From Planctomycetia bacterium (GTDB lineage Bacteria > Planctomycetota > Phycisphaerae > FEN-1346), in assembly GCA_003170085.1 (NCBI GenBank), contig PMZT01000103.1, positions 1-47,806 of the forward strand: a stretch of DNA of 47,806 bases, written 5' to 3'. Positions 8,741 to 18,459 of this stretch are shown here, piece after piece. Every line of letters starts with the position of its first letter. Within the stretch, counting starts at the first letter, position 1. A model generated the notes under the pieces. That model searched no databases and was not told the origin of the DNA. It saw only the letters and a program-made list of their open reading frames with translations. A program made the translations under genes and the position numbers.

Positions 8741-11700
8741 ATGGCGCAGGCAACAGACTCTACCTCGGGTGGCTCCGTCTACGGACGCCGCTCTCTTCAG
8801 GTACTGGCCGAACTGCGCGACCTCCGACGCGAGCCGCTGGTTGTCCCCGAGTTGGATGAACTCGAACGACTTCGCGGCGAAGGGCAGCCCCTGCGAGCCC
8901 TTCACAAAACGCAGAAAATCATCGATACCCTTGCCGGCGCCGGCCAGATTGATGACATCCACCGCCTCCTCTGGATCCGTGGGCACAAGCAGGTCCTGGA
9001 GTGCTTGGCGGATCTGAGGCAGGTGGCCGACGTTCAGCCGACGCTTCGGCGATTCCTCCGCGGTGTGCGTTCCCCCGAGTGGAAGGCCTGGCGGAAAGAT
9101 GTCGGCGTTCAGTACAAGCGGCTGATCGCCCTCGACGCGGACCTCGGCCAGTTCGAGGAAGCCCTCGATGTATACGCCGAGGGCCGGGACATGCTCGAAC
9201 TCGACGCAGGAATCCTGCGCCAGTTGGCAACGGCGGCCGCCGGCCTTCACCGCGAGGACGACGGCACCGTCGAACTGTACCTGACGTGCCTGGAATCGGC
9301 CAAGGGGGCCGACGATCTGCGGCGGGGAAGTATCCCGGATGCACTCCGCGCAGCCATCGTCATTGACTTCGATCGCCCGTCCCCTAAGCGTCTGCGGAAG
9401 ATGATGAAGTTTAACCGCCGCGCGGTTCTCGCAGGCCAACTGTTCTGGGCGCGGGTCCACGAAGCGGTTGGTTTTGTGCGGTTAGGAGAAAAAGCCGAAG
9501 CCGATGGGGCCGTTAAGGCCTGTCTGCCCCTTGATGAGGCCGACGCTGAATCGCTGACGCTTCTTGGCGTCATTGCCTGTCACAGAGGCGAATGGCAGCG
9601 CGCCGTGGACCTGTTGGACAAGGCAGCGGCCGCGGGACGGCTCACGGCCGACGGCCGGTACTATGCGGCGCTGGCCGCTGCGAACCAGGCCTTGCTGGCC
9701 CCCGAGTCTTTTGTCAGTCCTGAGGCTTGCCGCGAGGCCTTGGCTAAGCGGCGTGAAGCCCTTGCCTCCCACATGCTTCAGGGAGTCAAAGCGCTGAACG
9801 GACCCTGGGTCCTCCTCCAGTTGGCGGTTGCGTGCGACGACACGCAGGCCATGGCGGGTTTCGTTCCGCCGGCCGATGGCCCGTTGCCCCGGTATCGCCA
9901 CGTGGCCGCGTGGGTGCATGCGCTCTGGATTTGCGGAGATCGCGCGCCACTCGACGCCTGGGCCGCGCGGATCGACATCGCCGACCGGCCGGCCTTGTTC
10001 TTGGCGAAGTCCGCCGAAGGCCTGTGGCACCTGCTGGACGGCGATGCCGATGCCGCACGTACGCCCATCCAGGTGGCCGTGGAACTGGCCGGCGATAAGC
10101 GGGTAGCGCAAGTCGACCCTGATGTGAGGCCGGCGGCCTCCGCCTTGAATCGAGAACTCCAGATGCTCTGTGGTGGCCGCGCAACCGCCGAGCCTGCTAC
10201 GGAAGGCAATGCGGCCGACGCGGGTACGCCGACGGTCGCCGCGCAGGTCGCACGTCTGACGGCCTGGGAAGCTATCCGTGATGGCCGCTTCGATGACGCG
10301 GCGGCCCGCATCGCTGAGCGCTGTCATGATGCCGGCCCTCCGTGGCTTGCCGACAGAATGCGGGTTGTGGTCGATGCCCATCGCGGCGAGCAGGCTGCCG
10401 CCGAGGAGCGCGTCGGCGCACTGTTGCAGCGTGCGCCCGACCGTCCGGTCCACCGGCTCCTGGCCGGCGCCTGGCATCTCGCCCGCAAGCGGTACGATGA
10501 AGCTGTTTCGGCGGTTTCGCCGGTCATGACGCATCCCGTTGCCCGCCGTGATGGGCCGGTGATCCTGGGCGAGGCCCTCTTGGCGCTCGGCCGGCACGAG
10601 GAGGCCCGATCCCTCTTGGCCACCGTTGAGGGGGATGCCCGTGGCGCCGTGCCTCCCCTGCCGCGCCTCTGGCGGCTCAAGATTCCGCCGGAGGACTGGC
10701 GGCTGGACCCAGCCCTCGGCGACGTGGCCGACCTGTGTCATCTAGCCGAACTGATGCTGGATGCCGATCTTCCGGACCAGACGATTCGATTGCTTCAAAA
10801 TGCCGACAGGCATCTGAAAGTCGAATCGGCGGCGGCCCGTGAGTGGGTCGGCGGTCTCCTGGATCGGGCGGCCCTGTGTCTGGTGAAGACCGGGCAGTTC
10901 ACGGAAGCCTGCCGCATGCGCGGCCTGGCGCGAGCGCGCCGAGGCCACGACGCCGCCTTTGCGGAATCGCTGGCCCGCGCGATCGCCGAGGAGCAGGCCC
11001 ACAAGGTTGACGTTCCGCTGACCTTGCCCGACGAGGTGCTTGAAGAGTTCGCCGTTTACGCAGCGGCATGGCAGGGCGATGACGCCGTCTTCGGAGATAC
11101 GGCGCCCGGCGCCGTGCTGATGAAAGGTCTGCGGATTGATGAGCAGCAGCCTGGCCCAGAGGCGGAACAGGCTCGCCGCATGGCCTGGACGCAGCGGTTC
11201 GCGGGTCTTCGCAAGGGATGGACCTGGCCCCATACCAATGCGGCGAGGGCCGAATTGCGGGCCAACGAGCCTGTGCGCTGCCTGGAATGCCTGGCGCATA
11301 TCCCGGACACGGCCAAGAGCGGCGAGGACTTTTGGATCCAGGGATCCGCCTGGGTTCGACAGGACGCATTGGATCGCGCCCGCGAGGCATTTGGCCTTGC
11401 AGCGACGGGGGGATTCCGCGCTCGCGAGGCGCGCGTGATGCACGGCTTCTGCCTTGTGGTCAACCTGTGGCGGACGCAGCCGGAGGCTGCCCTGGACGTG
11501 GAGGCGCTGCTGGCTGACTTTGCAGGGCACGGTCAGGCCGAGGAAGGGCTGGCAGAGGAGTTCGCCGAGTTGGCTCTCCTCTGCCGGGCGGCGGTCCTCC
11601 TGGTGGTTGGCCGGGCCGAGGAAGCCGCGCAACGGGTGGCCCCGTTCGAGCCCAAGGTCCAGCCGCCCGCGATGGTTGCGGTCATCGGCGGGCTGGCAGC

Positions 11701-13588
11701 GGTTCGCCTGGGTCGGCCCAACGACGCGGCGGCGGCGTGGCGGCAACTGGGTGAGGTTCTGCCGCCGAACGACGACCTGCGACTTCTGGCGCTCTGGTTA
11801 CACCTTGAGCAACCGGGCTTTGCGGTTCTTCCGGAGGTTGCCGAGGAACTGGAAGTGGTTCGCCGCTCGGGCCACGGGAATCGGCTGTTCCATTGGCTCG
11901 TGGCGGCGTATGAGTTCCGTCGCGGCCGGACGCAGGAAGCCGTCGCGGCGGTAGAAGCGGCGAAACGGGCGGCCCATGCGTGGCTCCGGCCCTTGATGAG
12001 CTTCATGAACGCTGAGGTGGACCGTCTGGGCCGGATTGTCGAAGCGTGGCGCACGCTTGCCGAGGGACGTTTTGCGGAGGCCGCTGGGGCCCTGGCGGCG
12101 GTCGAAAAACCATGGATTGGCGGGGGTTGGGCGAGCCTGTTGCAAGGCGTCGCCCATGCGCAAGGCGGCAACGTACGGGAAGCCAGGCGTCTGCTTGAGC
12201 CGGAAGCGGCGGACAACGTCGATGCCGCGGCCGTCTTGGCCCAGGTGGCTGTTCGTGAAGGCGATCTCGCGGCGGCGCGGAAGTGGCTGACGGCAGTTCA
12301 TCGGCGCGAGCAGGACCATCCGCTGGCACAACTCGTCGGGGCCGAAGTGGCGGAGGCTGACGGTCAGGTCGATCAGGCCTGCCATCTCTGGCAACAAGTG
12401 GCCGAGGCCGCCGATCATGTCCCCCCGCGGCTGCGTGCCGCGGCGCGAATGGCGCTCGGCCGTCGGGCGGAGGCCGCGGGGGACATGGCCGAGGCCGACC
12501 GGCAGTACGAAATGGCGATTGCGCTGGATTCCACTTGGTCCGCCGCCGCGGAACGGATCGCCTACCTGGCGGCCAAGGTGTCCGACGTTGATCAGGCCAA
12601 GGCCCAGAAGGCGATCGCCCTGCTCGAGGCCGTCCCGGTGCGGGATCGCGCCCTCGGGGCGTGGCTGGCGGCCGCCGTGCTGGCGGACCGGGCGAACCGG
12701 CCCGCGGACCTGGCAGAGGCGCTGGCCCAGGCGGTCCGGCATCCCGCCTACTCCGACTTGGGTGATGCCGAGCGCTCCACCGTGGCGCGATGGAGCGTCG
12801 CGGTCCAGTTGCGGCAGGAGGAGTTCTCCGAAGCCTCCGTGGCCATCAAGGCGATTCTGGTCAGTCAGGATTCGCCCGAATTGCGCGCGCTGCTCGTCAA
12901 CTGCCGCATGCTCGAAGCCGGCAAACTCCTGCGAGAGGGAGTTACGGAAGGACAGGTCCTGGACCAGGTGGCAGCCGCGGCGGACGACGTCCTGACACAG
13001 GAACCACGACATCCCATTGCGCTCCTGCTGGCCGCGACGGCCCGTGCCCTGAAGGGCGAGGCGCCGGGCCCCGCACACGCGGCGTTGGTGGAGCGGTTCA
13101 AGGACATCGACTGGGATTCGCCCGACCTGAAACTGCTGGCGGAAATCAACAAGGTGTTGGGGGGCTCCGGCGCCATTGCGCAAATGGACGTGCTCTTGGA
13201 TGCGGTGGGTGTCGACGCGGACGAACGGCGGTACCTTCAGATGCTGGCGGCCAACCAGGGGCGGAATGCCTCGCGGCTGGCCGAACTGGCCGGCCCGCTC
13301 GTGGCCGAATCGCCCCTCCGCGCCGAGTGCCTGCCGGTGGCGCCGCGCGAACTGGCGGTATTCATGGCCCGGCATCATCTGGAAGAGGGCAGGCCGGAAC
13401 TGGCCGAGGGCGTGCTGGCGCGTCTTCACAAAGCCGGCCTGGACGATGCGCAGACGCGCTGGCTCCAGGCACTGGCGATGGCCCGCAGTGCCACTCGATT
13501 GCTCGAAGAGAAAGAGTATGAGGCGGCGTGTACGCACCTGCGCCGGGCCGAGGGACTCCTGAAAGGCACACCAGCGGAAGGCGAGTGA
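8741..13588 (+). CDS. Giant TPR-like helical repeat protein
   Basis: 1615 residues from the ATG at 8741, which has GAAAGG at 8728-8733; the slightly longer in-frame TTG start lacks such a site. Almost the whole length is Ala/Leu/Glu/Arg-rich helix pairs of the TPR/SEL1-like type (for example ERAVDL-like, ALGRHEEARSLLATVEG, ALGRRAEAAGDMAEADRQYEMAIALD). No catalytic domain, signal peptide or membrane helix is seen. Such solenoids serve as scaffolds or peptide-binding sensors. The stop is one base before the start of the Clp ATPase, so the two are tightly co-translated and probably interact. At this size it is the largest protein of the cluster and a candidate for the organising platform or the specificity component. 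Confidence 0.88.
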   Translation: MAQATDSTSGGSVYGRRSLQVLAELRDLRREPLVVPELDELERLRGEGQPLRALHKTQKIIDTLAGAGQIDDIHRLLWIRGHKQVLECLADLRQVADVQPTLRRFLRGVRSPEWKAWRKDVGVQYKRLIALDADLGQFEEALDVYAEGRDMLELDAGILRQLATAAAGLHREDDGTVELYLTCLESAKGADDLRRGSIPDALRAAIVIDFDRPSPKRLRKMMKFNRRAVLAGQLFWARVHEAVGFVRLGEKAEADGAVKACLPLDEADAESLTLLGVIACHRGEWQRAVDLLDKAAAAGRLTADGRYYAALAAANQALLAPESFVSPEACREALAKRREALASHMLQGVKALNGPWVLLQLAVACDDTQAMAGFVPPADGPLPRYRHVAAWVHALWICGDRAPLDAWAARIDIADRPALFLAKSAEGLWHLLDGDADAARTPIQVAVELAGDKRVAQVDPDVRPAASALNRELQMLCGGRATAEPATEGNAADAGTPTVAAQVARLTAWEAIRDGRFDDAAARIAERCHDAGPPWLADRMRVVVDAHRGEQAAAEERVGALLQRAPDRPVHRLLAGAWHLARKRYDEAVSAVSPVMTHPVARRDGPVILGEALLALGRHEEARSLLATVEGDARGAVPPLPRLWRLKIPPEDWRLDPALGDVADLCHLAELMLDADLPDQTIRLLQNADRHLKVESAAAREWVGGLLDRAALCLVKTGQFTEACRMRGLARARRGHDAAFAESLARAIAEEQAHKVDVPLTLPDEVLEEFAVYAAAWQGDDAVFGDTAPGAVLMKGLRIDEQQPGPEAEQARRMAWTQRFAGLRKGWTWPHTNAARAELRANEPVRCLECLAHIPDTAKSGEDFWIQGSAWVRQDALDRAREAFGLAATGGFRAREARVMHGFCLVVNLWRTQPEAALDVEALLADFAGHGQAEEGLAEEFAELALLCRAAVLLVVGRAEEAAQRVAPFEPKVQPPAMVAVIGGLAAVRLGRPNDAAAAWRQLGEVLPPNDDLRLLALWLHLEQPGFAVLPEVAEELEVVRRSGHGNRLFHWLVAAYEFRRGRTQEAVAAVEAAKRAAHAWLRPLMSFMNAEVDRLGRIVEAWRTLAEGRFAEAAGALAAVEKPWIGGGWASLLQGVAHAQGGNVREARRLLEPEAADNVDAAAVLAQVAVREGDLAAARKWLTAVHRREQDHPLAQLVGAEVAEADGQVDQACHLWQQVAEAADHVPPRLRAAARMALGRRAEAAGDMAEADRQYEMAIALDSTWSAAAERIAYLAAKVSDVDQAKAQKAIALLEAVPVRDRALGAWLAAAVLADRANRPADLAEALAQAVRHPAYSDLGDAERSTVARWSVAVQLRQEEFSEASVAIKAILVSQDSPELRALLVNCRMLEAGKLLREGVTEGQVLDQVAAAADDVLTQEPRHPIALLLAATARALKGEAPGPAHAALVERFKDIDWDSPDLKLLAEINKVLGGSGAIAQMDVLLDAVGVDADERRYLQMLAANQGRNASRLAELAGPLVAESPLRAECLPVAPRELAVFMARHHLEEGRPELAEGVLARLHKAGLDDAQTRWLQALAMARSATRLLEEKEYEAACTHLRRAEGLLKGTPAEGE

Positions 13589-13589
13589 C

Positions 13590-15554
13590 ATGTTCGTCAG
13601 CGACAAAGGTTTGGAGTGCGGCGATTTTCAGCCGGAGGTGCTGGCCGCCACGGGCAACTTCCAGTCCGTGCTGGATGCGGTCAACCAGGCGGGCAGCCGC
13701 CAGGCATTGCCGGAGCATTTCCTGATCGCCCTGCTACCGTTCCGCGAGGGGAGCATCGCCTGCGCGTGTGCGGCGCACGGCATCGATCCCGCCCGAGTGG
13801 CCGAGACCGTGGTCGGCAACCTCCGGCGCGAGTTGGTGGAGCCGCGGCGGGAACTCTCCGCCGATGTGCTCTCCCCGGAAGTCGTGTCGATGTTGCAAGC
13901 GCTCGCTACGTTCTACGAGCATGGCCCCCTCCCGGACGGCCAGCACGAGCGGTTGCTATCGGCGGTGGTGCTCGAACACTGCGGCCCCAAGACTGCTCGG
14001 ATTTTTTCTTACGGAGGCATGGACGTCCACGAGATGGCGAAGGAATTCGCCATGCTCCCTCCGCCCAAGATGGAGATCTTCGAACCGGACGGCAGCCTGC
14101 GGGCGGCGTCTTTCGACCGGGGTGCCCTGCGGGTTCTGCAGCGCGCGGAGACGGAAGGCCGGTCGCTCGGCCTTGACTTCGTGGGTCCGCCGCTGCTGCT
14201 GTTCGCTCTGGTAGGGCAACCGGACGGCCTGATGGAAAAGGCCCTGCGGTCTCAGCAGGCTTCGCCCCAGCCGATTTACGAAGGATTGATGCTCCGGCTA
14301 CGGGCCCTGGGCCGCAAAAACCGCTTGAGCGAACTGCGATGGGTTCGTAGCCAGATGCAGGAGGTCGTGCAGGAAATCCTCGAGGAAGCCGCGCGGGATG
14401 CGCAGAAACAGCGTAGCCCCGAGATCCGCGAAGCCCACCTCCTGCGGGGGATCCTGAATCGTGACCAGATCTTCACGACGGCCATCCTGAATGAACACAA
14501 GATCAATGTCGACCAGTTGAAGGACTACGCGCTGCGGCACCAGGAACCGGCCGAGGAAGCCGCTACGACCGACACGCCGGCCACCGTGGAAGAGGTCGTC
14601 GCCAGTCTGCGGAGCCGGATCGTCGGGCAGGATCACGTCATGGCGGCCCTGCGGCCGATGCTTCAGCGGCTCCAGTTCCGCTACGCGCCGCCCAACAAGC
14701 CCATGGGCGTCTTTCTTTTCCTCGGACCCAGCGGCACGGGCAAGACCGAGACGGCCAAGGTCCTGGCCAAGTGCATCTATGGCGATGAGAACCAGTTGAT
14801 CTTCCTCGAGATGAACCAGTTCGGTAGCGAGCACGACAAGAGCATGTTCATCGGCGCTCCTCCCGGATACAAAGGGTTTGGCGAGGGGCAGTTGACCAAC
14901 GGTCTGCGCGACAAGCCCGAATGCGTCATCCTGTTTGACGAGGTCGAGAAGGCCGACAAGTCGGTTTTCGACGTCATCCTGCGGTTCCTCGACGAAGGCG
15001 TGATCATGGACCCGGCCGGGGCGGTCCGCGACGGCCGCAAGTGCCTCATGATCCTGACGAGCAACATGCTTCTGGACAACGCCCTGGACCTGCGATGGGT
15101 CGATTCCGAGAACCCCGGCCAGCCGCACCGGCCGACACTGAAGGAGTTGTACGCGATGGACCCGCACTCCCGGCAGGCGCGGATCCGCGAGGCGCTGAAG
15201 AGCATCGCCTTCTTCCGGCCGGAATTCATCAACCGCGTCGACGAGATCGTGCTCTTCAGGGGGCTTTCGCTGGAGGATTACCTCCAGATTACCCGGCTCC
15301 AGTTGGCGGCGGAAGCCGCCCGGTTCGACCAGATCAAGCAGCGCCGGGTGACGTTCGACGAGAGGTTGGAACAAGCGGTGGCCGAGCGGGCCTTCGCCCG
15401 GCGGGAAGAGGGCGCCCGGTCCGTCCGCAAGGTGATCGGCACGGACGTGGTGTCGCCCGTGATTGACTTTTTCGCGGCGCGGGAGAACGTGTCGTGCACG
15501 GCGGCGCGGCTAACGGTGGACCAGGCCGGCCGTACGGTCGTGACACGCGCCTGA
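13590..15554 (+). CDS. Clp/HSP100-family AAA+ unfoldase with N-terminal Clp-N-like repeats and one ATPase module
   Basis: 654 residues. The N-terminal 330 residues are Clp-N-like helical repeats, the second being clearest (about 160-320). A single AAA+ module of ClpA/B D2 type follows: Walker A GPSGTGKT (379-386, K385), Walker B LFDEVEKAD (D450, E451), sensor-1 TSN (N492), arginine finger in FRPEFINRVDE (R549), and a C-terminal small domain. Aromatic-glycine pore motifs (GAPPGYKGFGEG) are present. ClpA and ClpB have two ATPase modules, so this is a shortened form. I see no IGF/IGL loop after sensor 1, so docking to ClpP is doubtful. It probably forms a hexamer that unfolds or remodels clients; the CHAT protease carrying related N-domains is a candidate partner. 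Confidence 0.92.
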   Translation: MFVSDKGLECGDFQPEVLAATGNFQSVLDAVNQAGSRQALPEHFLIALLPFREGSIACACAAHGIDPARVAETVVGNLRRELVEPRRELSADVLSPEVVSMLQALATFYEHGPLPDGQHERLLSAVVLEHCGPKTARIFSYGGMDVHEMAKEFAMLPPPKMEIFEPDGSLRAASFDRGALRVLQRAETEGRSLGLDFVGPPLLLFALVGQPDGLMEKALRSQQASPQPIYEGLMLRLRALGRKNRLSELRWVRSQMQEVVQEILEEAARDAQKQRSPEIREAHLLRGILNRDQIFTTAILNEHKINVDQLKDYALRHQEPAEEAATTDTPATVEEVVASLRSRIVGQDHVMAALRPMLQRLQFRYAPPNKPMGVFLFLGPSGTGKTETAKVLAKCIYGDENQLIFLEMNQFGSEHDKSMFIGAPPGYKGFGEGQLTNGLRDKPECVILFDEVEKADKSVFDVILRFLDEGVIMDPAGAVRDGRKCLMILTSNMLLDNALDLRWVDSENPGQPHRPTLKELYAMDPHSRQARIREALKSIAFFRPEFINRVDEIVLFRGLSLEDYLQITRLQLAAEAARFDQIKQRRVTFDERLEQAVAERAFARREEGARSVRKVIGTDVVSPVIDFFAARENVSCTAARLTVDQAGRTVVTRA

Positions 15555-15562
15555 GGTGAATC

Positions 15563-16870
15563 ATGGTGCTCTGGGGCAGTCTCATCGACGATCGGTACCG
15601 CATCGAGGACGAACTCGGGCGGGGCGGCTTTGGCGCCGTGTACCGCGCCAAGCAGGTCGTCCTGGGCACCGACCTGCGCGACGTGGCCCTGAAACTGTTC
15701 CACGAGGGCGCGGTCGGCCCCGACAACCTGCTGGAAAAAATGAACGATGCCATCAGCCTGATCGGTGTTCTGAACCAAATCGACGACAGCACCGTCCGCC
15801 AGCACTTCATCGACGTCTACGACCTGGGCGCGACGCGCGGCGAGAAGCCCCAGGCCTTTGTCGCGATGGAACTCGTCCGCGGCGGATCGCTCCAGCGGCG
15901 GCTCCACTGTTTCGGCAAATTCAACGTTGAGCAGACACGCGACTATCTGATCCAGATTACGCGGGCCATCGGGTTCATGCACACGCTGCCCAAGCCCGTT
16001 CTGCATCGCGACCTGAAGCCCGACAACTTGTTGCTGGTGCGCCACGACGCCGGAGACGTGGTCAAGGTCGCGGACTTCGGCCTGGCCGGCGCGATGGACG
16101 GGGCGCTGGCCGTAGGACACGCCGCCGGGGCGCTGGAATACATGGCCCCGGAGGGGTTCGATTGGGACACGGCGGTGCCCGCCTCCGACGTGTATTCCAT
16201 CGGTCTGATCGCCTACGAGATGCTCTTCGGCGAGCATCCGTTTGCCGGCGTCGGCCGGGGCCTCAAGCACGATGACCCCAAGAGTTTTGGCGAATTGCGC
16301 GAGATGCACGGCAATCTGCGTCGCTACGGCGTCCAGATCACAAAGGAGAAGGCGGCGGAGGCCCTGGACCTGTCTACTGCGCCGGCAATGATCGAGATTC
16401 TCAACTCGGCGCTGGAGCACGATTTGCCCCGACGCTATCGCAACGCGCAGCAGATGCACGAGGAGCTGCGGCGCGAGTTTCCCGAAGGCCCAGGGGAGCC
16501 TCCCCCCCCGGGCGAGGTCCGAAAGCAGATGAAGGAGGAAGTCAACTACCACCTGCGTCACGGCGACTACGCCAAGGCCGAGAAGGCGGCCCGAAACATG
16601 ATCGCCGCCTACCCGACGCTGGCTGAGCCCTACCTGGTCCTGTCCTCCATCAGCAAGGTTCAGGGGGAGCAGTTCACCGACCCTCTCAAGGAAATGTTCC
16701 TTGCCCAGGCCGTAAGGGTCCTGCACGACCATATGGATAACGTGATGGCCTGCGAGCAGGAAGAGCTGATGACGGAACTGGCCGGTCTGTACCGTCAGAT
16801 GGGCAACTGGCCGGCTGCAAAGCAGTGGCAGGAGAAGGCGGACCATGCCCGAGGAGGGAACCGGCCATGA
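15563..16870 (+). CDS. Ser/Thr protein kinase (Hanks type) with C-terminal helical region
   Basis: 435 residues. The kinase domain (about 12-305) is complete: glycine loop GRGGFGAVY (19-27), ATP lysine K44 in VALK, catalytic loop HRDLKPDN (148-155, D150), DFG at 171-173 and APE ending at E197. All catalytic residues are present, so it should be active. The C-terminal 130 residues are helical and TPR-like (YHLRHGDYAKAEKAARNMIA), with no transmembrane helix and no PASTA domains, so it is soluble. It sits between the Clp unfoldase (8-base gap) and a TPR protein whose ATG overlaps its TGA (ATGA at 16867-16870). The likely role is to phosphorylate chaperone or scaffold components in response to a signal; the target is inferred from context only. 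Confidence 0.95.
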   Translation: MVLWGSLIDDRYRIEDELGRGGFGAVYRAKQVVLGTDLRDVALKLFHEGAVGPDNLLEKMNDAISLIGVLNQIDDSTVRQHFIDVYDLGATRGEKPQAFVAMELVRGGSLQRRLHCFGKFNVEQTRDYLIQITRAIGFMHTLPKPVLHRDLKPDNLLLVRHDAGDVVKVADFGLAGAMDGALAVGHAAGALEYMAPEGFDWDTAVPASDVYSIGLIAYEMLFGEHPFAGVGRGLKHDDPKSFGELREMHGNLRRYGVQITKEKAAEALDLSTAPAMIEILNSALEHDLPRRYRNAQQMHEELRREFPEGPGEPPPPGEVRKQMKEEVNYHLRHGDYAKAEKAARNMIAAYPTLAEPYLVLSSISKVQGEQFTDPLKEMFLAQAVRVLHDHMDNVMACEQEELMTELAGLYRQMGNWPAAKQWQEKADHARGGNRP

Positions 16871-18444
16871 CGTTACCGCCGATCGACGAGCCCCTGGCGC
16901 AGTTTGCGGACCGGGTGACCCGGGTGTTGTCGGAGTCGCCGCACGTCGTGGCCTATAACCGCATGCGTGCCGCCCAGGGGACGGACCGCGTTCTGAACGA
17001 GGACTCGGCTCGCCTCTGGGAAGAATATCTCAGGGCCCATCCGGATGACCCGATGGCCCTGCACCATCTGGCCGTCATTGCGCACGGCCGGGCCATCGAG
17101 GCGGAGCGGCAGGGCCTGTCCGACCCTGCTCAGCTCGCGGCGCTCTGGACGCGCGCCCTGGGTTACTGGTCGGCGCTGTGGAGGCAAGACACTTTCTGGG
17201 AAGGAGTCAAGCAGCGCTGGAAGGAGGCCCTTGAGCGCGGGGACGAGCCGTTGGCCGTCACGTTCGATCCTCAGGAATGGGATCGGTTCCGCCGCCGTTT
17301 GCCGGACTTCCTGCTCCCGATTCACTGCGACCGTGCCCGACAGGGCCTCCAGTCCGATCCGGCGGAGGCCAAACGCTGGTTGACCGTCATCAAGAAGAGC
17401 GGCTTCGATAAGACCGATATCAACCAGGTGCGTGGCGACCTGTACGCCCCGTTTCAGCCGCACGACATGGGGGTCAAGCAACAGGCCGGCTATGCAGAGG
17501 CGGTGAAACGGATCAAGGAGTACTTGGCGGCCGATCCGGACTATGCCGAGGCGCTGTGCGACCTGGCACGCATTTCGGGCCAGTGGATCGCCTACTTGGT
17601 GAACACTCAAACCGGCCACGAGGAGGAGCGGAAGAGCCTGGACGACATTGTCGAGGGAGGCCGGAAGGCGGCCCGCCACAAGGCCGCCCTTGCCTTGGCA
17701 AGAGAAGACAGCATGTCTTCGCAATCGCTGGCCGACTTCCATCTGGCCGTTCGGGAATATGCCTGGCAGAAAGCGGTCGCGGCGTACGAACGCGAGGATA
17801 TTGATGAACTCGACCGCTGGCTCGAGCGCGCCTGGCAGGCGGCCCGAGAAGCCATTCCGTTGGAGCGCACGGGCCAGTGCGCTCGGGACATCTTCTTCAG
17901 ACTGCTGGATCATGCCATCCGCTTGAAACTGGACCGCGTCCGCGGGCCGAATTCAAGCGAGTTCGAGAAGGCCAGGGAACTTGTCCAGGCAGGATGCGAG
18001 GAGGATCCCAAGGATCCGTACCTTCTGCGTCAGATGGCACGCATGGCGGCAGCCGAGCACAAACCAGACGAGTTCGCGCGCCTCCTGGAAGAAGCCGAAT
18101 CCGAGGCCCAGCAGCGCGGCAATACGGAGTTGGCCGGCGAGATCAACAGTCTGAGGCGCAACGGGCCGGATCGGGAAGTGGCGATGCGGCACCGGCGGGA
18201 GGGGATTGACCATCTCAAGGGCAACCGTCCGCACGAAGCCGTTCGCTGCCTCGAGAAAGCCTTGGCCCTGTGTCCGAACGAAGCCGATCTCGAGTTCCAC
18301 CTGGGGTATGCCTGCTTCCTCGACAGTCAGGTCTCGCGTGCTCGGCAACTCTTGGAAAAGGCTCGCACCCACGCGCTACAGCATGGGCCGCCAGACCTGC
18401 TGGAAGCGATTGACAAGGTCCTTGTGATGCTTCGGAGCGCATGA
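16867..18444 (+). CDS. TPR-containing protein coupled to the kinase
   Basis: 525 residues from the ATG at 16867, which overlaps the kinase stop in an ATGA. The protein is helical throughout. The clearest TPRs lie near the C-terminus (MRHRREGIDHLKGNRPHEAV and the following CLEKALALCPNEAD, about residues 438-480, then LEFHLGYACFLDSQ). An N-terminal segment (about 50-100: LWEEYLRAHPDDPMALHHLA) is also repeat-like. The middle (about 120-200) is tryptophan-rich and has no recognised family. There is no signal peptide or membrane helix. Translational coupling to the kinase suggests a stoichiometric partner, perhaps an adaptor or substrate. The next gene follows after 15 bases with a strong AGGAGG. 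Confidence 0.85.
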   Translation: MTLPPIDEPLAQFADRVTRVLSESPHVVAYNRMRAAQGTDRVLNEDSARLWEEYLRAHPDDPMALHHLAVIAHGRAIEAERQGLSDPAQLAALWTRALGYWSALWRQDTFWEGVKQRWKEALERGDEPLAVTFDPQEWDRFRRRLPDFLLPIHCDRARQGLQSDPAEAKRWLTVIKKSGFDKTDINQVRGDLYAPFQPHDMGVKQQAGYAEAVKRIKEYLAADPDYAEALCDLARISGQWIAYLVNTQTGHEEERKSLDDIVEGGRKAARHKAALALAREDSMSSQSLADFHLAVREYAWQKAVAAYEREDIDELDRWLERAWQAAREAIPLERTGQCARDIFFRLLDHAIRLKLDRVRGPNSSEFEKARELVQAGCEEDPKDPYLLRQMARMAAAEHKPDEFARLLEEAESEAQQRGNTELAGEINSLRRNGPDREVAMRHRREGIDHLKGNRPHEAVRCLEKALALCPNEADLEFHLGYACFLDSQVSRARQLLEKARTHALQHGPPDLLEAIDKVLVMLRSA

Positions 18445-18459
18445 AAGTAGGAGGTCATC

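Noticed and set aside
11798-13606. 602-codon minus-strand open frame inside the giant repeat gene
   Set aside because: No domain, basic low-complexity composition, and the plus strand carries continuous helical repeats.
13590-15554. Type VI secretion ClpV
   Set aside because: ClpV has two ATPase modules and would be accompanied by sheath, Hcp, VgrG and baseplate genes, none of which are present.
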